A DNA stretch of 64,000 nt from Burkholderiaceae bacterium (GTDB lineage Bacteria > Pseudomonadota > Gammaproteobacteria > Burkholderiales > Burkholderiaceae_C), in NCBI GenBank assembly GCA_030654805.1, contig JAURWR010000013.1:1-64000 (forward strand), given 5' to 3'. Shown here in pieces: positions 42,831 to 54,881 of this stretch. Below the pieces are notes generated by a model, which did not search any database, was not told the DNA's origin, and saw only the letters and a program-made list of their open reading frames with translations. The position numbers and the translations under genes are program-made. Position 1 is the stretch's first letter. Every line of letters starts with the position of its first letter.

Positions 42831-43873
42831 ACAGCAGTGACTGAAACCCGATCAGCCGCGCTGTAGAACGCATCGGCATAGAACTCATCCGCAGGCAAAC
42901 CGCAGCGCGCGGTGAAGTCCCGCTGCGCAGATTCCACCATCACCGGCGCGCCGCAGGCGTAGACCTGATGGCCGGACAGGTCGGGCAGGTCGGCCATCAC
43001 CGCGTGGTGCACGAAGCCGGTCCGGCCTGTCCACTCGTCTGACGCCAGAGGCTCAGACAGCACCGGCACATAGCGCAGCGATGGAAGCTTCGATGTCAGC
43101 TCCAGCACCGCGTCGTGCAGGTACAGATCAGCGCGCGCACGGCAACCCCAGTACAGCGCCACGGGCCGATCGCTGCCCTTGAAGCGCAACTGCTCGATCA
43201 GGGCCTTGATCGGCGCGAAACCGGTGCCCGAGGCCAGCAGCACGATCGGCTTGGGCGACTCCTCGCGCAGGAAGAACGTGCCGAACGGGCCTTCCAGGCG
43301 CAGGATGTCTTTCTCTTTCATCGCACCGAACACCTGGTCGCTGAACAGCCCGCCGGGCAGATGGCGGATGTGCAATTCGATCCACGGCTTGTCGCCTTGC
43401 GTGTGCGGGGCATTGCCCATCGAGTAGCTGCGGCGCGAGCCGTCGCGCAACAACACATCGATGTACTGTCCGGCGTGGTAACGCAAAGCCTCGCTGGCCG
43501 GCAGTTGCAGCGTGACGATCGCGACGTCGGCTGTCGGTTTTGTGATGCGGGACACGCGCGCGGGCATGCGCCGCACCGGCATCTCGCCGATGCCGGCGAC
43601 GGTGCGCGCTTCCAGCACCACATCGGTCTGCGGCGTCGCGCAGCAGGTGAGGGCGTAGCCGCTTTCCTCGTCGGCAACGCTTAAGGCGCTGAGCTGATGC
43701 GCGCCGTGGATCACGCGGCCTTCGAGCACCCGGCACTTGCACGAGCCACAGGCGCCGTCCCTGCAGCCGTAGGGCAAGCCGATGCCGGAGCGGAGGGCGG
43801 CCGCGAGGATCGGCTCGTCGCGTTGAACGGTGAAGCTGCGACCGCTGGGTTGCAGCGTGACGGTGATGCTCAT
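42827..43873 (-). CDS. Ferredoxin-type NAD(P)H reductase (CDP-6-deoxy-L-threo-D-glycero-4-hexulose-3-dehydrase reductase-like)
   Basis: 348 residues. The N-terminal plant-type [2Fe-2S] ferredoxin domain has CRDGACGSCKC (near 37-47) and a fourth cysteine in YALTCCA. An FAD domain follows (RSYSMGNAPHT, R-x-Y-S motif near 147-157), then an NAD(P) domain with VLLASGTGFAPIKALIEQL and a terminal YACGAPVMVE. This is the AscD/RfbI layout shared with oxygenase reductases. In Burkholderiales it is a lone housekeeping-like gene and the annotated sugar role is unproven. No partner dehydrase is adjacent. Confidence 0.85.
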   Translation of the reverse strand: MSITVTLQPSGRSFTVQRDEPILAAALRSGIGLPYGCRDGACGSCKCRVLEGRVIHGAHQLSALSVADEESGYALTCCATPQTDVVLEARTVAGIGEMPVRRMPARVSRITKPTADVAIVTLQLPASEALRYHAGQYIDVLLRDGSRRSYSMGNAPHTQGDKPWIELHIRHLPGGLFSDQVFGAMKEKDILRLEGPFGTFFLREESPKPIVLLASGTGFAPIKALIEQLRFKGSDRPVALYWGCRARADLYLHDAVLELTSKLPSLRYVPVLSEPLASDEWTGRTGFVHHAVMADLPDLSGHQVYACGAPVMVESAQRDFTARCGLPADEFYADAFYSAADRVSVTAV

Positions 43874-43935
43874 GGGCTGGGCTTGAAACGTAAACTGAGC
43901 CGCGATTCTGCCCGTCCTCTCCGCCGCCTCTTGTC

Positions 43936-44823
43936 ATGATCGATCGGCCTTCCGTCTTCAAGCGTCCCGTCCTGTTGATCGTCGGTTGCGGCGACGTCGG
44001 CATGCGGGTGCTGCGATTGTTGAAAGGCCGCTACCGCCTGCTGGCGCTCACGTCCAGTCCGTTGCGTGCCGATGCCCTGCGCACCGCCGGCGCGGTGCCC
44101 TTGCTTGGCAATCTGGACGACCCGGCCACCCTCGCGCGTCTCGCCGGCTTGGCCGATGCGGTGCTGCATCTGGCGCCTCCGCCCTTGCAAGGCCGCACCG
44201 ACCCACGCACTCGGAATCTGCTGAACGCCCTGGCGCGCCAGGGCCGCGTGCGCTGCATCGTCTACGGCAGCACCAGCGGTGTGTACGGCGACTGTGGTGG
44301 TGCGCGCTTCGATGAAACTCGCGCGGTGAATCCGAGAACCGATCGGGCTCGCCGCCGTGTCGATGCCGAGTCGCGGCTGCGCTGGTACGGTAGGGCGCAC
44401 GGTGCACGCATCGCGATCCTGCGCATCCCGGGCATCTACGCGCCCGATCGCGACGGAGGTCACCCGCGTGAGCGCCTGCTGCGTGGCACCGCGGTGCTGC
44501 GCGCCGAAGACGACGTCTACACCAACCACATCCATGCCGATGACCTGGCGCGGGCCTGCGTTGCTGCGCTGACGCGGGCCTTGCCACAGCGTGTTGTTCA
44601 TGCCTGCGACGACACCGACCTGACGATGGGCGACTACTTCGATCTGGCCGCCGACCTGTGCGGTCTGCCACGCCCGCCTCGCATCACGCGGGCCGAAGCG
44701 CACGAGCGCCTGTCGCCGATGCTGCTGAGCTTCATGAGCGAATCACGCCGGCTCGACAACCAGCGCCTGAAACGCGAACTGCGCCTGAAGCTGCGCTACC
44801 CGACGGTGCGCGACGGCCTCTGA
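43936..44823 (+). CDS. NAD(P)-binding SDR-family protein (atypical epimerase)
   Basis: 295 residues. The Rossmann start is VLLIVGCGDVGMRVLRLLKG, a variant of G-x-x-G-x-x-G. YGSTSGVYGDCGG holds the S/T of the extended-SDR site. IAILRIPGIYAPDR and NHIHADDLARACVAAL follow the extended-SDR pattern. The Y-x-x-x-K catalytic pair is not in its normal place (the region reads VDAESRLRWYGRAHG), so this belongs to the atypical YeeZ-like group and enzyme activity is uncertain. It is convergent with the rhomboid gene (13 bp). Confidence 0.8.
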   Translation: MIDRPSVFKRPVLLIVGCGDVGMRVLRLLKGRYRLLALTSSPLRADALRTAGAVPLLGNLDDPATLARLAGLADAVLHLAPPPLQGRTDPRTRNLLNALARQGRVRCIVYGSTSGVYGDCGGARFDETRAVNPRTDRARRRVDAESRLRWYGRAHGARIAILRIPGIYAPDRDGGHPRERLLRGTAVLRAEDDVYTNHIHADDLARACVAALTRALPQRVVHACDDTDLTMGDYFDLAADLCGLPRPPRITRAEAHERLSPMLLSFMSESRRLDNQRLKRELRLKLRYPTVRDGL

Positions 44824-44836
44824 AGCTGCGGGCTGC

Positions 44837-45430
44837 TCAGTGCCGGCGCCCGAACGGCGATTGCCCGCGCCAGTAGCGGAACATCAGGAACCCGCCGAGC
44901 ATGCCGCCGAGGTGCGCAAAATGCGCCACGCCAGAGCTGCTGCCGAACACGCCCAGCAGCAGTTCCAGCCCGCCGTACAGCGCGACGAACACCTTGGCCT
45001 TCATCGGGATCGGCGGGAACAGCGGCATGATGGTTCGGTTCGGAAACATCATGCCGAATGCGAGCAGCAGTCCGAACAGGCCGCCCGACGCGCCGACCGT
45101 CGGATAGGTCGATCCCAGCAAGGCCGTGACCAGCAATTGCGCTGCGGCCGCCGCCAGCACGCTGGCCGCGTAGAACTGGATGAAGCGCTTCGGGCCCCAG
45201 ACGCGTTCGAGCTCGGAGCCGAACATCCACAGGCCCAGCATGTTGAAGAACAGGTGGCCGAGGCCGCCGTGCAGGAACGCGTAGGTGACGACCTGCCACG
45301 GCAGGAAGCCGTGCCCCACCGGCCACAGCGCCAACAAGCGCGTGAACCAGGGCCCTAAGAACCCGTCGATGCAGAACGCCGCGATGTTGATCAGCAGCAG
45401 GGCTTGGGTGATGGGTGGCATCGTGGGCAT
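44837..45430 (-). CDS. Rhomboid-family intramembrane serine protease
   Basis: 197 residues from ATG 45430 (MPTMPPITQALLLINIAAFC), with six membrane helices. The catalytic serine is in VGASGGLFGLLLAFG (G-x-S-G), the histidine in VAHFAHLGGMLGGFLMF. The conserved loop HGGLGHLFFNMLGLW contains the H-x-x-x-N of helix 2. All active-site elements are present. Substrates are unknown. It ends 13 bp from the SDR gene and is upstream of, and divergent from, tRNA-Leu. Confidence 0.92.
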   Translation of the reverse strand: MPTMPPITQALLLINIAAFCIDGFLGPWFTRLLALWPVGHGFLPWQVVTYAFLHGGLGHLFFNMLGLWMFGSELERVWGPKRFIQFYAASVLAAAAAQLLVTALLGSTYPTVGASGGLFGLLLAFGMMFPNRTIMPLFPPIPMKAKVFVALYGGLELLLGVFGSSSGVAHFAHLGGMLGGFLMFRYWRGQSPFGRRH

Positions 45431-45568
45431 GCGCGAGATCCTGTGTTCGATGTGTTCTTCTAGCGAGCCGCGAGCGTAACCGGACTTGATTCGGACTCGA
45501 TTCCACAACCTGGCCGAGGGCCACTGCGCGGTGATGGGGGGCTGTGGAATAATCGAGGTCTGCGCTGG

Positions 45569-45653
45569 GCCTCTGTGGCGGAATTGGTAGACGCGCCGGA
45601 CTCAAAATCCGGTTCTTAACGGAGTGTCGGTTCGATTCCGACCGGAGGCACCA
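45569..45653 (+). tRNA. tRNA-Leu (anticodon CAA)
   Basis: 85 bases with encoded CCA. The acceptor GCCTCTG/CGGAGGC pairs with one G-T. The anticodon arm CCGGA-CTCAAAA-TCCGG gives CAA. There is a long variable arm (TTCTTAACGGAGT region) and T arm GTCGG-TTCGATT-CCGAC. The long variable arm and anticodon identify a class-II leucine tRNA reading UUG. An AATAAT at 45548-45553 may be its -10 box. Confidence 0.97.
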
Positions 45654-45732
45654 TCCAGATTTTCGTGTTTGTCTTTGCGGTGCAATGCCGCATCCATGAC
45701 AGCAGACCGACCGCTTATCCATCCCTTGTCGC

Positions 45733-46650
45733 ATGGCCAAGAAGCAGCCGATCTATCCCTCGCTCGAAGACTTGATCGGCAACACGCCGCTGGTGCGGCT
45801 GGCTCGATTGCCGGGTGCCGATGCCGCACGCCGTGGCAACGTGATCCTGGGCAAGCTCGAAGGCAACAACCCGGCAGGGTCGGTCAAGGACCGGCCGGCC
45901 ATCAGCATGATCCGTCGCGCCGAAGAGCGCGGCGACATCAAGCCTGGCGACACGCTGATCGAAGCCACCTCGGGCAACACCGGCATCGCGCTGGAGATGG
46001 CCGCGGCGATCCGCGGCTACCGCATGCTGCTCATCATGCCGGAGGACCTGTCGATCGAACGCGCGCAGACCATGCGCGCCTTCGGCGCCGAGCTGATGCT
46101 GACGCCGCGTTCCGGCGGCATGGAGCACGCGCGCGATCTGGCGGACCAGTTGCAGCGCGACGGCAAGGGTGTCGTGCTCGACCAGTTCGCCAACGCCGAC
46201 AACCCGCGCGTGCACTACGAAACCACCGGCCCCGAGATCTGGCGCGACACCGCCGGCCAGATCACGCACTTCGTCAGCGCGATGGGCACCACCGGCACCA
46301 TCACCGGCACTTCTCGCTATCTCAAGGAAAAGAACCCGGCGGTGCGCGTCATCGGCGCACAACCCAGCGAAGGCTCGCGCATTCCGGGCATACGCAAGTG
46401 GCCCGAGGCCTACCTGCCGAAGATCTACGACCCGACGCACATCGACGAGACCGCATCGGTCAGTCAGACCGATGCCGAAGAGATGGCCCGGCGCATGGCG
46501 CGCGAGGAAGGGATCTTCGCCGGCATTTCTGCGGCAGGTGCCTGCTGGGTCGCACTGGAGCTGTCAAAGACGGTCGAGAACGCGACCATCGTCTTCATCG
46601 TCTGCGATCGCGGAGACCGCTACCTGTCGACCGGCGTGTTCCCGGTCTGA
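45733..46650 (+). CDS. cysM: Cysteine synthase B
   Basis: 305 residues. A PLP enzyme makes cysteine from O-acetylserine, and in CysM also from thiosulfate. The PLP lysine is in EGNNPAGSVKDRPAI (near 43-57), the substrate loop is EATSGNTGIAL, and the phosphate-binding loop is GTTGTITGTSRYL. The E-G-N-N-P start (rather than E-x-x-N-P) and the IGAQPSEGSRIPGIRKWPEA segment are CysM-specific. It follows tRNA-Leu by 79 bp and precedes a TusA-like gene by 35 bp, consistent with sulfur metabolism. Confidence 0.94.
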   Translation: MAKKQPIYPSLEDLIGNTPLVRLARLPGADAARRGNVILGKLEGNNPAGSVKDRPAISMIRRAEERGDIKPGDTLIEATSGNTGIALEMAAAIRGYRMLLIMPEDLSIERAQTMRAFGAELMLTPRSGGMEHARDLADQLQRDGKGVVLDQFANADNPRVHYETTGPEIWRDTAGQITHFVSAMGTTGTITGTSRYLKEKNPAVRVIGAQPSEGSRIPGIRKWPEAYLPKIYDPTHIDETASVSQTDAEEMARRMAREEGIFAGISAAGACWVALELSKTVENATIVFIVCDRGDRYLSTGVFPV

Positions 46651-46685
46651 TCCCTAGAATTCGAACGGCACAGCGGAGCCCACCG

Positions 46686-46916
46686 ATGATCCTGATCCAG
46701 AAAGAACTCGACACCCGCGGTCTCAATTGCCCGCTGCCGATCCTGAAAGCCAAGAAGGCGCTGGCGGACATGGCGAGCGGCGAGGTGCTGAAGGTGGTGT
46801 CGACCGATCCCGGATCGATGCGCGACTTCCAGGCCTTTGCCAAGCAGACCGGCAATGAACTGGTCGAACAGTCGAGCGGTGCTGACGAGTTCGTGCACCT
46901 GCTGCGCAGGCGCTGA
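46686..46916 (+). CDS. TusA-like sulfurtransferase
   Basis: 76 residues from ATG 46686; the ORF track hides it in a longer shadow frame. The TusA/SirA signature is DTRGLNCPLPILKAKKAL, with the active-site cysteine at about position 15, followed by VVSTDPGSMRDFQAFAKQTG. It relays persulfide sulfur, for tRNA thiolation or other pathways. Pairing with cysM supports a sulfur-transfer role; whether it is TusA proper cannot be settled. It is convergent with galU (10 bp). Confidence 0.92.
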   Translation: MILIQKELDTRGLNCPLPILKAKKALADMASGEVLKVVSTDPGSMRDFQAFAKQTGNELVEQSSGADEFVHLLRRR

Positions 46917-46926
46917 ACGCGGCGTT

Positions 46927-47793
<867 letters not shown>

Positions 47794-47914
47794 CTACGCA
47801 CTCCTGTCGTCAAGGCGGGCCACTTGTTTGATTTTTCATTCTCACACGCACAAATGACGCCGGCTTGTCAGACAGGACCGCAACGTAACGGTTTGATTCG
47901 GTCCGAAGCGGGAG

Positions 47915-50761
<2,847 letters not shown>

Positions 50762-50852
50762 GGGGACACCGGGTTGGGCGCCGCAGAATCGGGCGCCGGA
50801 GAGCAGAAAAACGGAGGCCGAATTGTAGGAGGGCGGCTTCTAGAATCCGTCG

Positions 50853-53393
50853 ATGCCCACCTCTTTCGAAAGCCCCGGCGTCGCCCCGCACGACGACCCG
50901 TCGATCCCGCTGTTCGAAGAAGACGAGCCGTCGGGTGCCATCAGTGCGGCAACCGGCGAGATCGATGGCGCACCCGGCCTCGCGGTGCCGTCGTCCGACA
51001 ACCTGCTGCGCGGGCTCAATCCGGAGCAACTGGCCGCCGTCACCTTGCCGGCGCGGCCGTCGCTGATCCTCGCCGGTGCGGGTTCGGGCAAGACGCGGGT
51101 GCTGACCACGCGCATCGCCTGGCTGATCCAGACCGGCCAGCTGTCGCCCGGCGGCGTGCTGGCGGTGACCTTCACCAACAAGGCCGCAAAGGAAATGCTG
51201 ACGCGGCTGTCCGCGATGCTGCCGGTGCCGGTGCGTGGCATGTGGGTCGGCACCTTCCACGGGCTGTGCAACCGCTTCCTGCGCGCGCACTGGAAGCTCG
51301 CCGGGCTGCCGCAGGGCTTTCAGATCCTCGATTCATCCGACCAGCTGTCGGCCGTCAAGCGCGTCATCAAGGGAATGAAGCTCGACGAAGAGCGCTTCGT
51401 GCCGAAGAACACCACCTGGTTCATCGCGGCGCAGAAGGAGGAAGGCCTGCGCCCGAAGGACGTCGAGGTGCGGGACGAACAGAGCCGCGTGCTGGTGCAG
51501 GTCTACCAGGCCTACGAGGAGCAATGCCAGCGCGAAGGTGTCGTCGATTTCGCCGAGCTGATGCTGCGCACCTACGAGCTGATGCGCGACAACGCGCCGC
51601 TGCGCGAGCATTACCAGCTTCGTTTCCGCCACATTCTGGTCGACGAGTTCCAGGACACCAACCGGCTGCAGTACGCCTGGCTCAAGATGTTCGCCGGCCC
51701 GCCGGGACCGAACGGAACGGCGGTGCTGGCGGTGGGCGACGACGACCAGAGCATCTATGCCTTTCGCGGTGCCCAGGTCGGCAACATGGCCGACTTCGAG
51801 CGCGAGTTCCGGGTGCAGCAGGTCATCAAGCTGGAGCGCAACTACCGCAGCTACGGCCACATCCTCGATGCGGCCAACGAGCTGATCTCGCGCAACTCGC
51901 GCCGTCTGGGCAAGAACCTGCGCACCGAGGCCGGTCCGGGTGAACAGATTCGTGTCTTCGAAGCCACCAGCGACTTCGCCGAAGCGCAGTGGTTCATCGA
52001 GGAAGCGCAGCAGCTGCACCGCGACGGCGTGGCGCGTCGCGACATCGCGCTGCTGTACCGCAGCAACGCGCAGAGCCGGGTGCTGGAGAGCGCGCTGTTC
52101 AACGCCAGCATTCCGTACAAGGTGTACGGCGGCTTGCGCTTCTTCGAGCGCGCCGAGGTCAAGCATGCGCTGTCCTACCTGCGGCTGATCGAGAACCCGA
52201 ACGACGACACCAGCTTCCTGCGTGTCGTCAATTTCCCGACGCGCGGCATCGGGGCACGCACCATCGAGTTGTTGCAGGACGCTGCACGCGCCAGCGGGCG
52301 CAGCCTCTATCAAAGCGTCGGTGCGGTGACAGGCAAGGGCGGCGGCAACGTGCAGGCCTTCGTCGCCAAGGTCGACGCGATGCGCGAGGCCACGCGCGGG
52401 CTGACGCTGCGCGAGATCATCGAGCACATGCTGAAGGCGTCGGGCCTGGTCGATTTCTACCGCAGCGACAAGGAAGGCCAGGACCGGCTCGAGAACCTGG
52501 ACGAACTGGTCAACGCGGCTGAGGCGTTCGTCACGCAGGAAGGGTTTGGCAAGGACGCGGTGGCGCTGCCGGTCGATGAGTTCGGGGCGCCGATGCCGAT
52601 GGGTGCCGATGCGGAGCTGACGAAGGTGCTGTCGGGGCTCGGTGTCGATGCAGCTTCGACAACGCCTGAATCGCCGGAAGTGCTCGGCGGCATCGCGTCG
52701 CTGATCACCACCCCGGATGCAGAAACCGGCGAGATCATGTCGCCGCTGGCCGCTTTCCTGACGCATGCGTCGCTCGAAGCCGGCGACAACCAGGCGCAGG
52801 CCGGGCAGGACGCGATCCAGCTGATGACGGTGCACGCGGCCAAGGGCCTGGAGTTCGACGCGGTGTTCATCACCGGTCTGGAGGAGGGCCTGTTTCCGCA
52901 CGAGAACAGCGTGTCCGACCTCGACGGGCTGGAAGAGGAACGGCGGCTGATGTACGTCGCGATCACGCGGGCGCGCAAGCGGCTGTACCTGAGTTGCAGC
53001 CAGACCCGCATGCTGCACGGCCAGACCCGCTACAACATCAAGAGCCGCTTCTTCGATGAGCTGCCCGAGGCCGCGCTGAAGTGGATCACGCCGCGCAACC
53101 AGGCCTTCGGCTCGGGCTTCGCCCGCGACTACCAGGCAGCCTGGGCGCGCGGATCGGGCCTGGGGTCGATCGTCGGCGCCGGGCGCGTGGCCACGGCGAC
53201 GCCGTCGGTCATTCCGAAGGCCCCATCGCACGGCCTGAAGTCAGGCCAGAGCGTGTTCCACACCAAGTTCGGCGAGGGCGTGATCGTCACGCTGGAGGGC
53301 AGTGGCGACGACGCGCGGGCCCAGGTCAACTTCGGCCGCCACGGCATGAAGTGGCTGGCGCTGTCGGTCGCCAAGCTGACGGTGATTGCTTGA
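50853..53393 (+). CDS. UvrD/Rep-family ATP-dependent DNA helicase
   Basis: 846 residues. An SF1A 3'-5' helicase of mismatch and excision repair type. The Q-motif is GLNPEQLAAVTLP and motif Ia VTFTNKAAKEML; Walker A is LAGAGSGKTRV (near 72-82). VDEFQDTNRLQYAWLKM is motif II and GDDDQSIYAFRGAQ motif III. MTVHAAKGLEFDAVFITGLE is motif V and RRLMYVAITRARKRLYL motif VI. An N-terminal extension of about 50 residues is unusual for UvrD, and a linker of about 60 residues (near 570-640) expands domain 2B. The C-terminal Tudor-like piece (GQSVFHTKFGEGVIVTLEGS) is the UvrD/PcrA RNA-polymerase-binding tail. uvrD is the best symbol candidate. Confidence 0.93.
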   Translation: MPTSFESPGVAPHDDPSIPLFEEDEPSGAISAATGEIDGAPGLAVPSSDNLLRGLNPEQLAAVTLPARPSLILAGAGSGKTRVLTTRIAWLIQTGQLSPGGVLAVTFTNKAAKEMLTRLSAMLPVPVRGMWVGTFHGLCNRFLRAHWKLAGLPQGFQILDSSDQLSAVKRVIKGMKLDEERFVPKNTTWFIAAQKEEGLRPKDVEVRDEQSRVLVQVYQAYEEQCQREGVVDFAELMLRTYELMRDNAPLREHYQLRFRHILVDEFQDTNRLQYAWLKMFAGPPGPNGTAVLAVGDDDQSIYAFRGAQVGNMADFEREFRVQQVIKLERNYRSYGHILDAANELISRNSRRLGKNLRTEAGPGEQIRVFEATSDFAEAQWFIEEAQQLHRDGVARRDIALLYRSNAQSRVLESALFNASIPYKVYGGLRFFERAEVKHALSYLRLIENPNDDTSFLRVVNFPTRGIGARTIELLQDAARASGRSLYQSVGAVTGKGGGNVQAFVAKVDAMREATRGLTLREIIEHMLKASGLVDFYRSDKEGQDRLENLDELVNAAEAFVTQEGFGKDAVALPVDEFGAPMPMGADAELTKVLSGLGVDAASTTPESPEVLGGIASLITTPDAETGEIMSPLAAFLTHASLEAGDNQAQAGQDAIQLMTVHAAKGLEFDAVFITGLEEGLFPHENSVSDLDGLEEERRLMYVAITRARKRLYLSCSQTRMLHGQTRYNIKSRFFDELPEAALKWITPRNQAFGSGFARDYQAAWARGSGLGSIVGAGRVATATPSVIPKAPSHGLKSGQSVFHTKFGEGVIVTLEGSGDDARAQVNFGRHGMKWLALSVAKLTVIA

Positions 53394-53415
53394 CGTACGC
53401 CCCTCAGGTTCCCGG

Positions 53416-53440
53416 AGCAGGCGCACCGCCTGCTTCTTGT
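53416..53440 (+). terminator. Weak terminator-like hairpin after the uvrD-type gene
   Basis: AGCAGGCG-CAC-CGCCTGCT followed by TCTTGT; an 8-bp stem with a poor T-run, 23 bp after the stop. Confidence 0.4.
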
Positions 53441-53593
53441 CGACCTGGCCAGGACCGACTGGAGCAAGTCCGAGTACTCTTTTTGTTAGTGATTTCTCAC
53501 CGATCTGTTGGTGACCACGCACTGAAAAGTCACTGCAAACTTCGATGAGCAACTGAACGTTTCGTTGACGTTCTGCACACAAGATTGCTTGCT

Positions 53594-54814
53594 TCAGACG
53601 ACCTGGCCGATTTTGAAGATGGGCAGGTACATCGACACGACGATGCCGCCGATCAGCGTGCCGAGGATCACGATGATGAACGGTTCCATCAGGCTCGACA
53701 GGCCCTTGACCGCTTCGTCCACCTCGTCCTCATAGAACTCGGCAGCCTTGCCGAGCATCTGGTCGAGCGAGCCGGACTCTTCGCCGATGGCGCACATCTG
53801 AAGCACCATGTTCGGGAACACGCCCGTGGTCTGCATCGATGTGGTGAGTGAGGCTCCGGTGGACACGTCCTTCTGGATTGCTTCGGTGGCTTCGGCGAAC
53901 ACAGCATTGCCAGAAGCGCCACCCACCGAGTCAAGAGCCTCGACCAGCGGCACCCCGGCGGCAAACATCGTCGACAGCGTGCGCGTCCAGCGCGCCACCG
54001 CCGATTTGTTGACCAGGTCGCCGAACACCGGGACGCGCAGCAGCAGGCGGTCCATGGCTTTTTGCATCTTCTCGGACCGTTTCCACGATTCGAGGAAGAA
54101 GTACGTGCCACCGCCCAGGAAGCCGAAGATCGCCCACCAGTACTTGACGAAGAACTCGGACATGGCGATCACGACCAGCGTGGGCGCTGGCAGGTCCGCT
54201 CCGAACGACGAGAACACGTCCTTGAAAGCCGGGATCACGAAAATCATGATCACCGCCAGCACCACGAAGGCGACAACCAGCACGGCGATCGGGTAGATCA
54301 AGGCGGACTTGATCTTGTTCTTGATCGCCATCGTCTTTTCCTGGTAGATGGCCAGGCGGTCGAGCAGGGCATCCAGGATGCCGCCAGCTTCGCCGGCTTC
54401 GACGAGGTTGCAATACAGCGCGTCGAAGTACAGCGGGTACTTGCGGAAAGCCGACGACAGGCTGGTGCCGGTCTCCACATCGGAGCGGATATCAGTCAGC
54501 AGCTTGGTGAGACGAGGATTCGGACTTCCCCGCGCGACGATGTCGAATGATTGAATCAGCGGCACACCCGCCCGCATCATCGTGGACAGCTGCCGCGTGA
54601 AGATCGCAATGTCCTTCTGCTTGATGGAGCGCCCACCGCTCATGCGGCGCTTCTTGATCTTGGTGGTCAGTATTCCCTGGCGACGCAGACTGGCGCTGAC
54701 CATCGCTTCGCCACCGGCACGCATCTCACCGCGAACGATCTTGCCGTTCTTGTCCTTGCCTTCGTACTCGAAAACGATGTCTTTGATGCTTTTCGCGGCC
54801 GCTGCAGTCGCCAT
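53594..54814 (-). CDS. pilC: Type IV pilus inner-membrane platform protein PilC
   Basis: 406 residues. Two T2SSF helical repeats (about 75-195 and 280-400) have QLSTMMRAGVPLIQSFDIVA and TLSTMFAAGVPLVEALDSVG at their starts. Three membrane segments are present (near 178-200, 220-240 and 380-400). The N-terminus FEYEGKDKNGKIVRGEMRA is typical of PilC. It couples the PilB motor to pilin assembly. It follows pilB by 67 bp; the usual next gene, prepilin peptidase pilD, is not here and the helicase gene converges instead. Confidence 0.95.
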   Translation of the reverse strand: MATAAAAKSIKDIVFEYEGKDKNGKIVRGEMRAGGEAMVSASLRRQGILTTKIKKRRMSGGRSIKQKDIAIFTRQLSTMMRAGVPLIQSFDIVARGSPNPRLTKLLTDIRSDVETGTSLSSAFRKYPLYFDALYCNLVEAGEAGGILDALLDRLAIYQEKTMAIKNKIKSALIYPIAVLVVAFVVLAVIMIFVIPAFKDVFSSFGADLPAPTLVVIAMSEFFVKYWWAIFGFLGGGTYFFLESWKRSEKMQKAMDRLLLRVPVFGDLVNKSAVARWTRTLSTMFAAGVPLVEALDSVGGASGNAVFAEATEAIQKDVSTGASLTTSMQTTGVFPNMVLQMCAIGEESGSLDQMLGKAAEFYEDEVDEAVKGLSSLMEPFIIVILGTLIGGIVVSMYLPIFKIGQVV

Positions 54815-54881
54815 GAAACCTCCGGAGCTCTTGATCCACCCACGTCGTTATCGACCTGGCGGTCGATTTATTCAGCGCCAA

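Noticed and set aside
42682-42888. 68-codon minus-strand ORF at the end of the reductase gene
   Set aside because: Overlaps the reductase C-terminus in another frame and shows no family pattern.
51333-53231. 632-codon minus-strand ORF
   Set aside because: Antisense shadow of the uvrD-type helicase, which has all seven helicase motifs.
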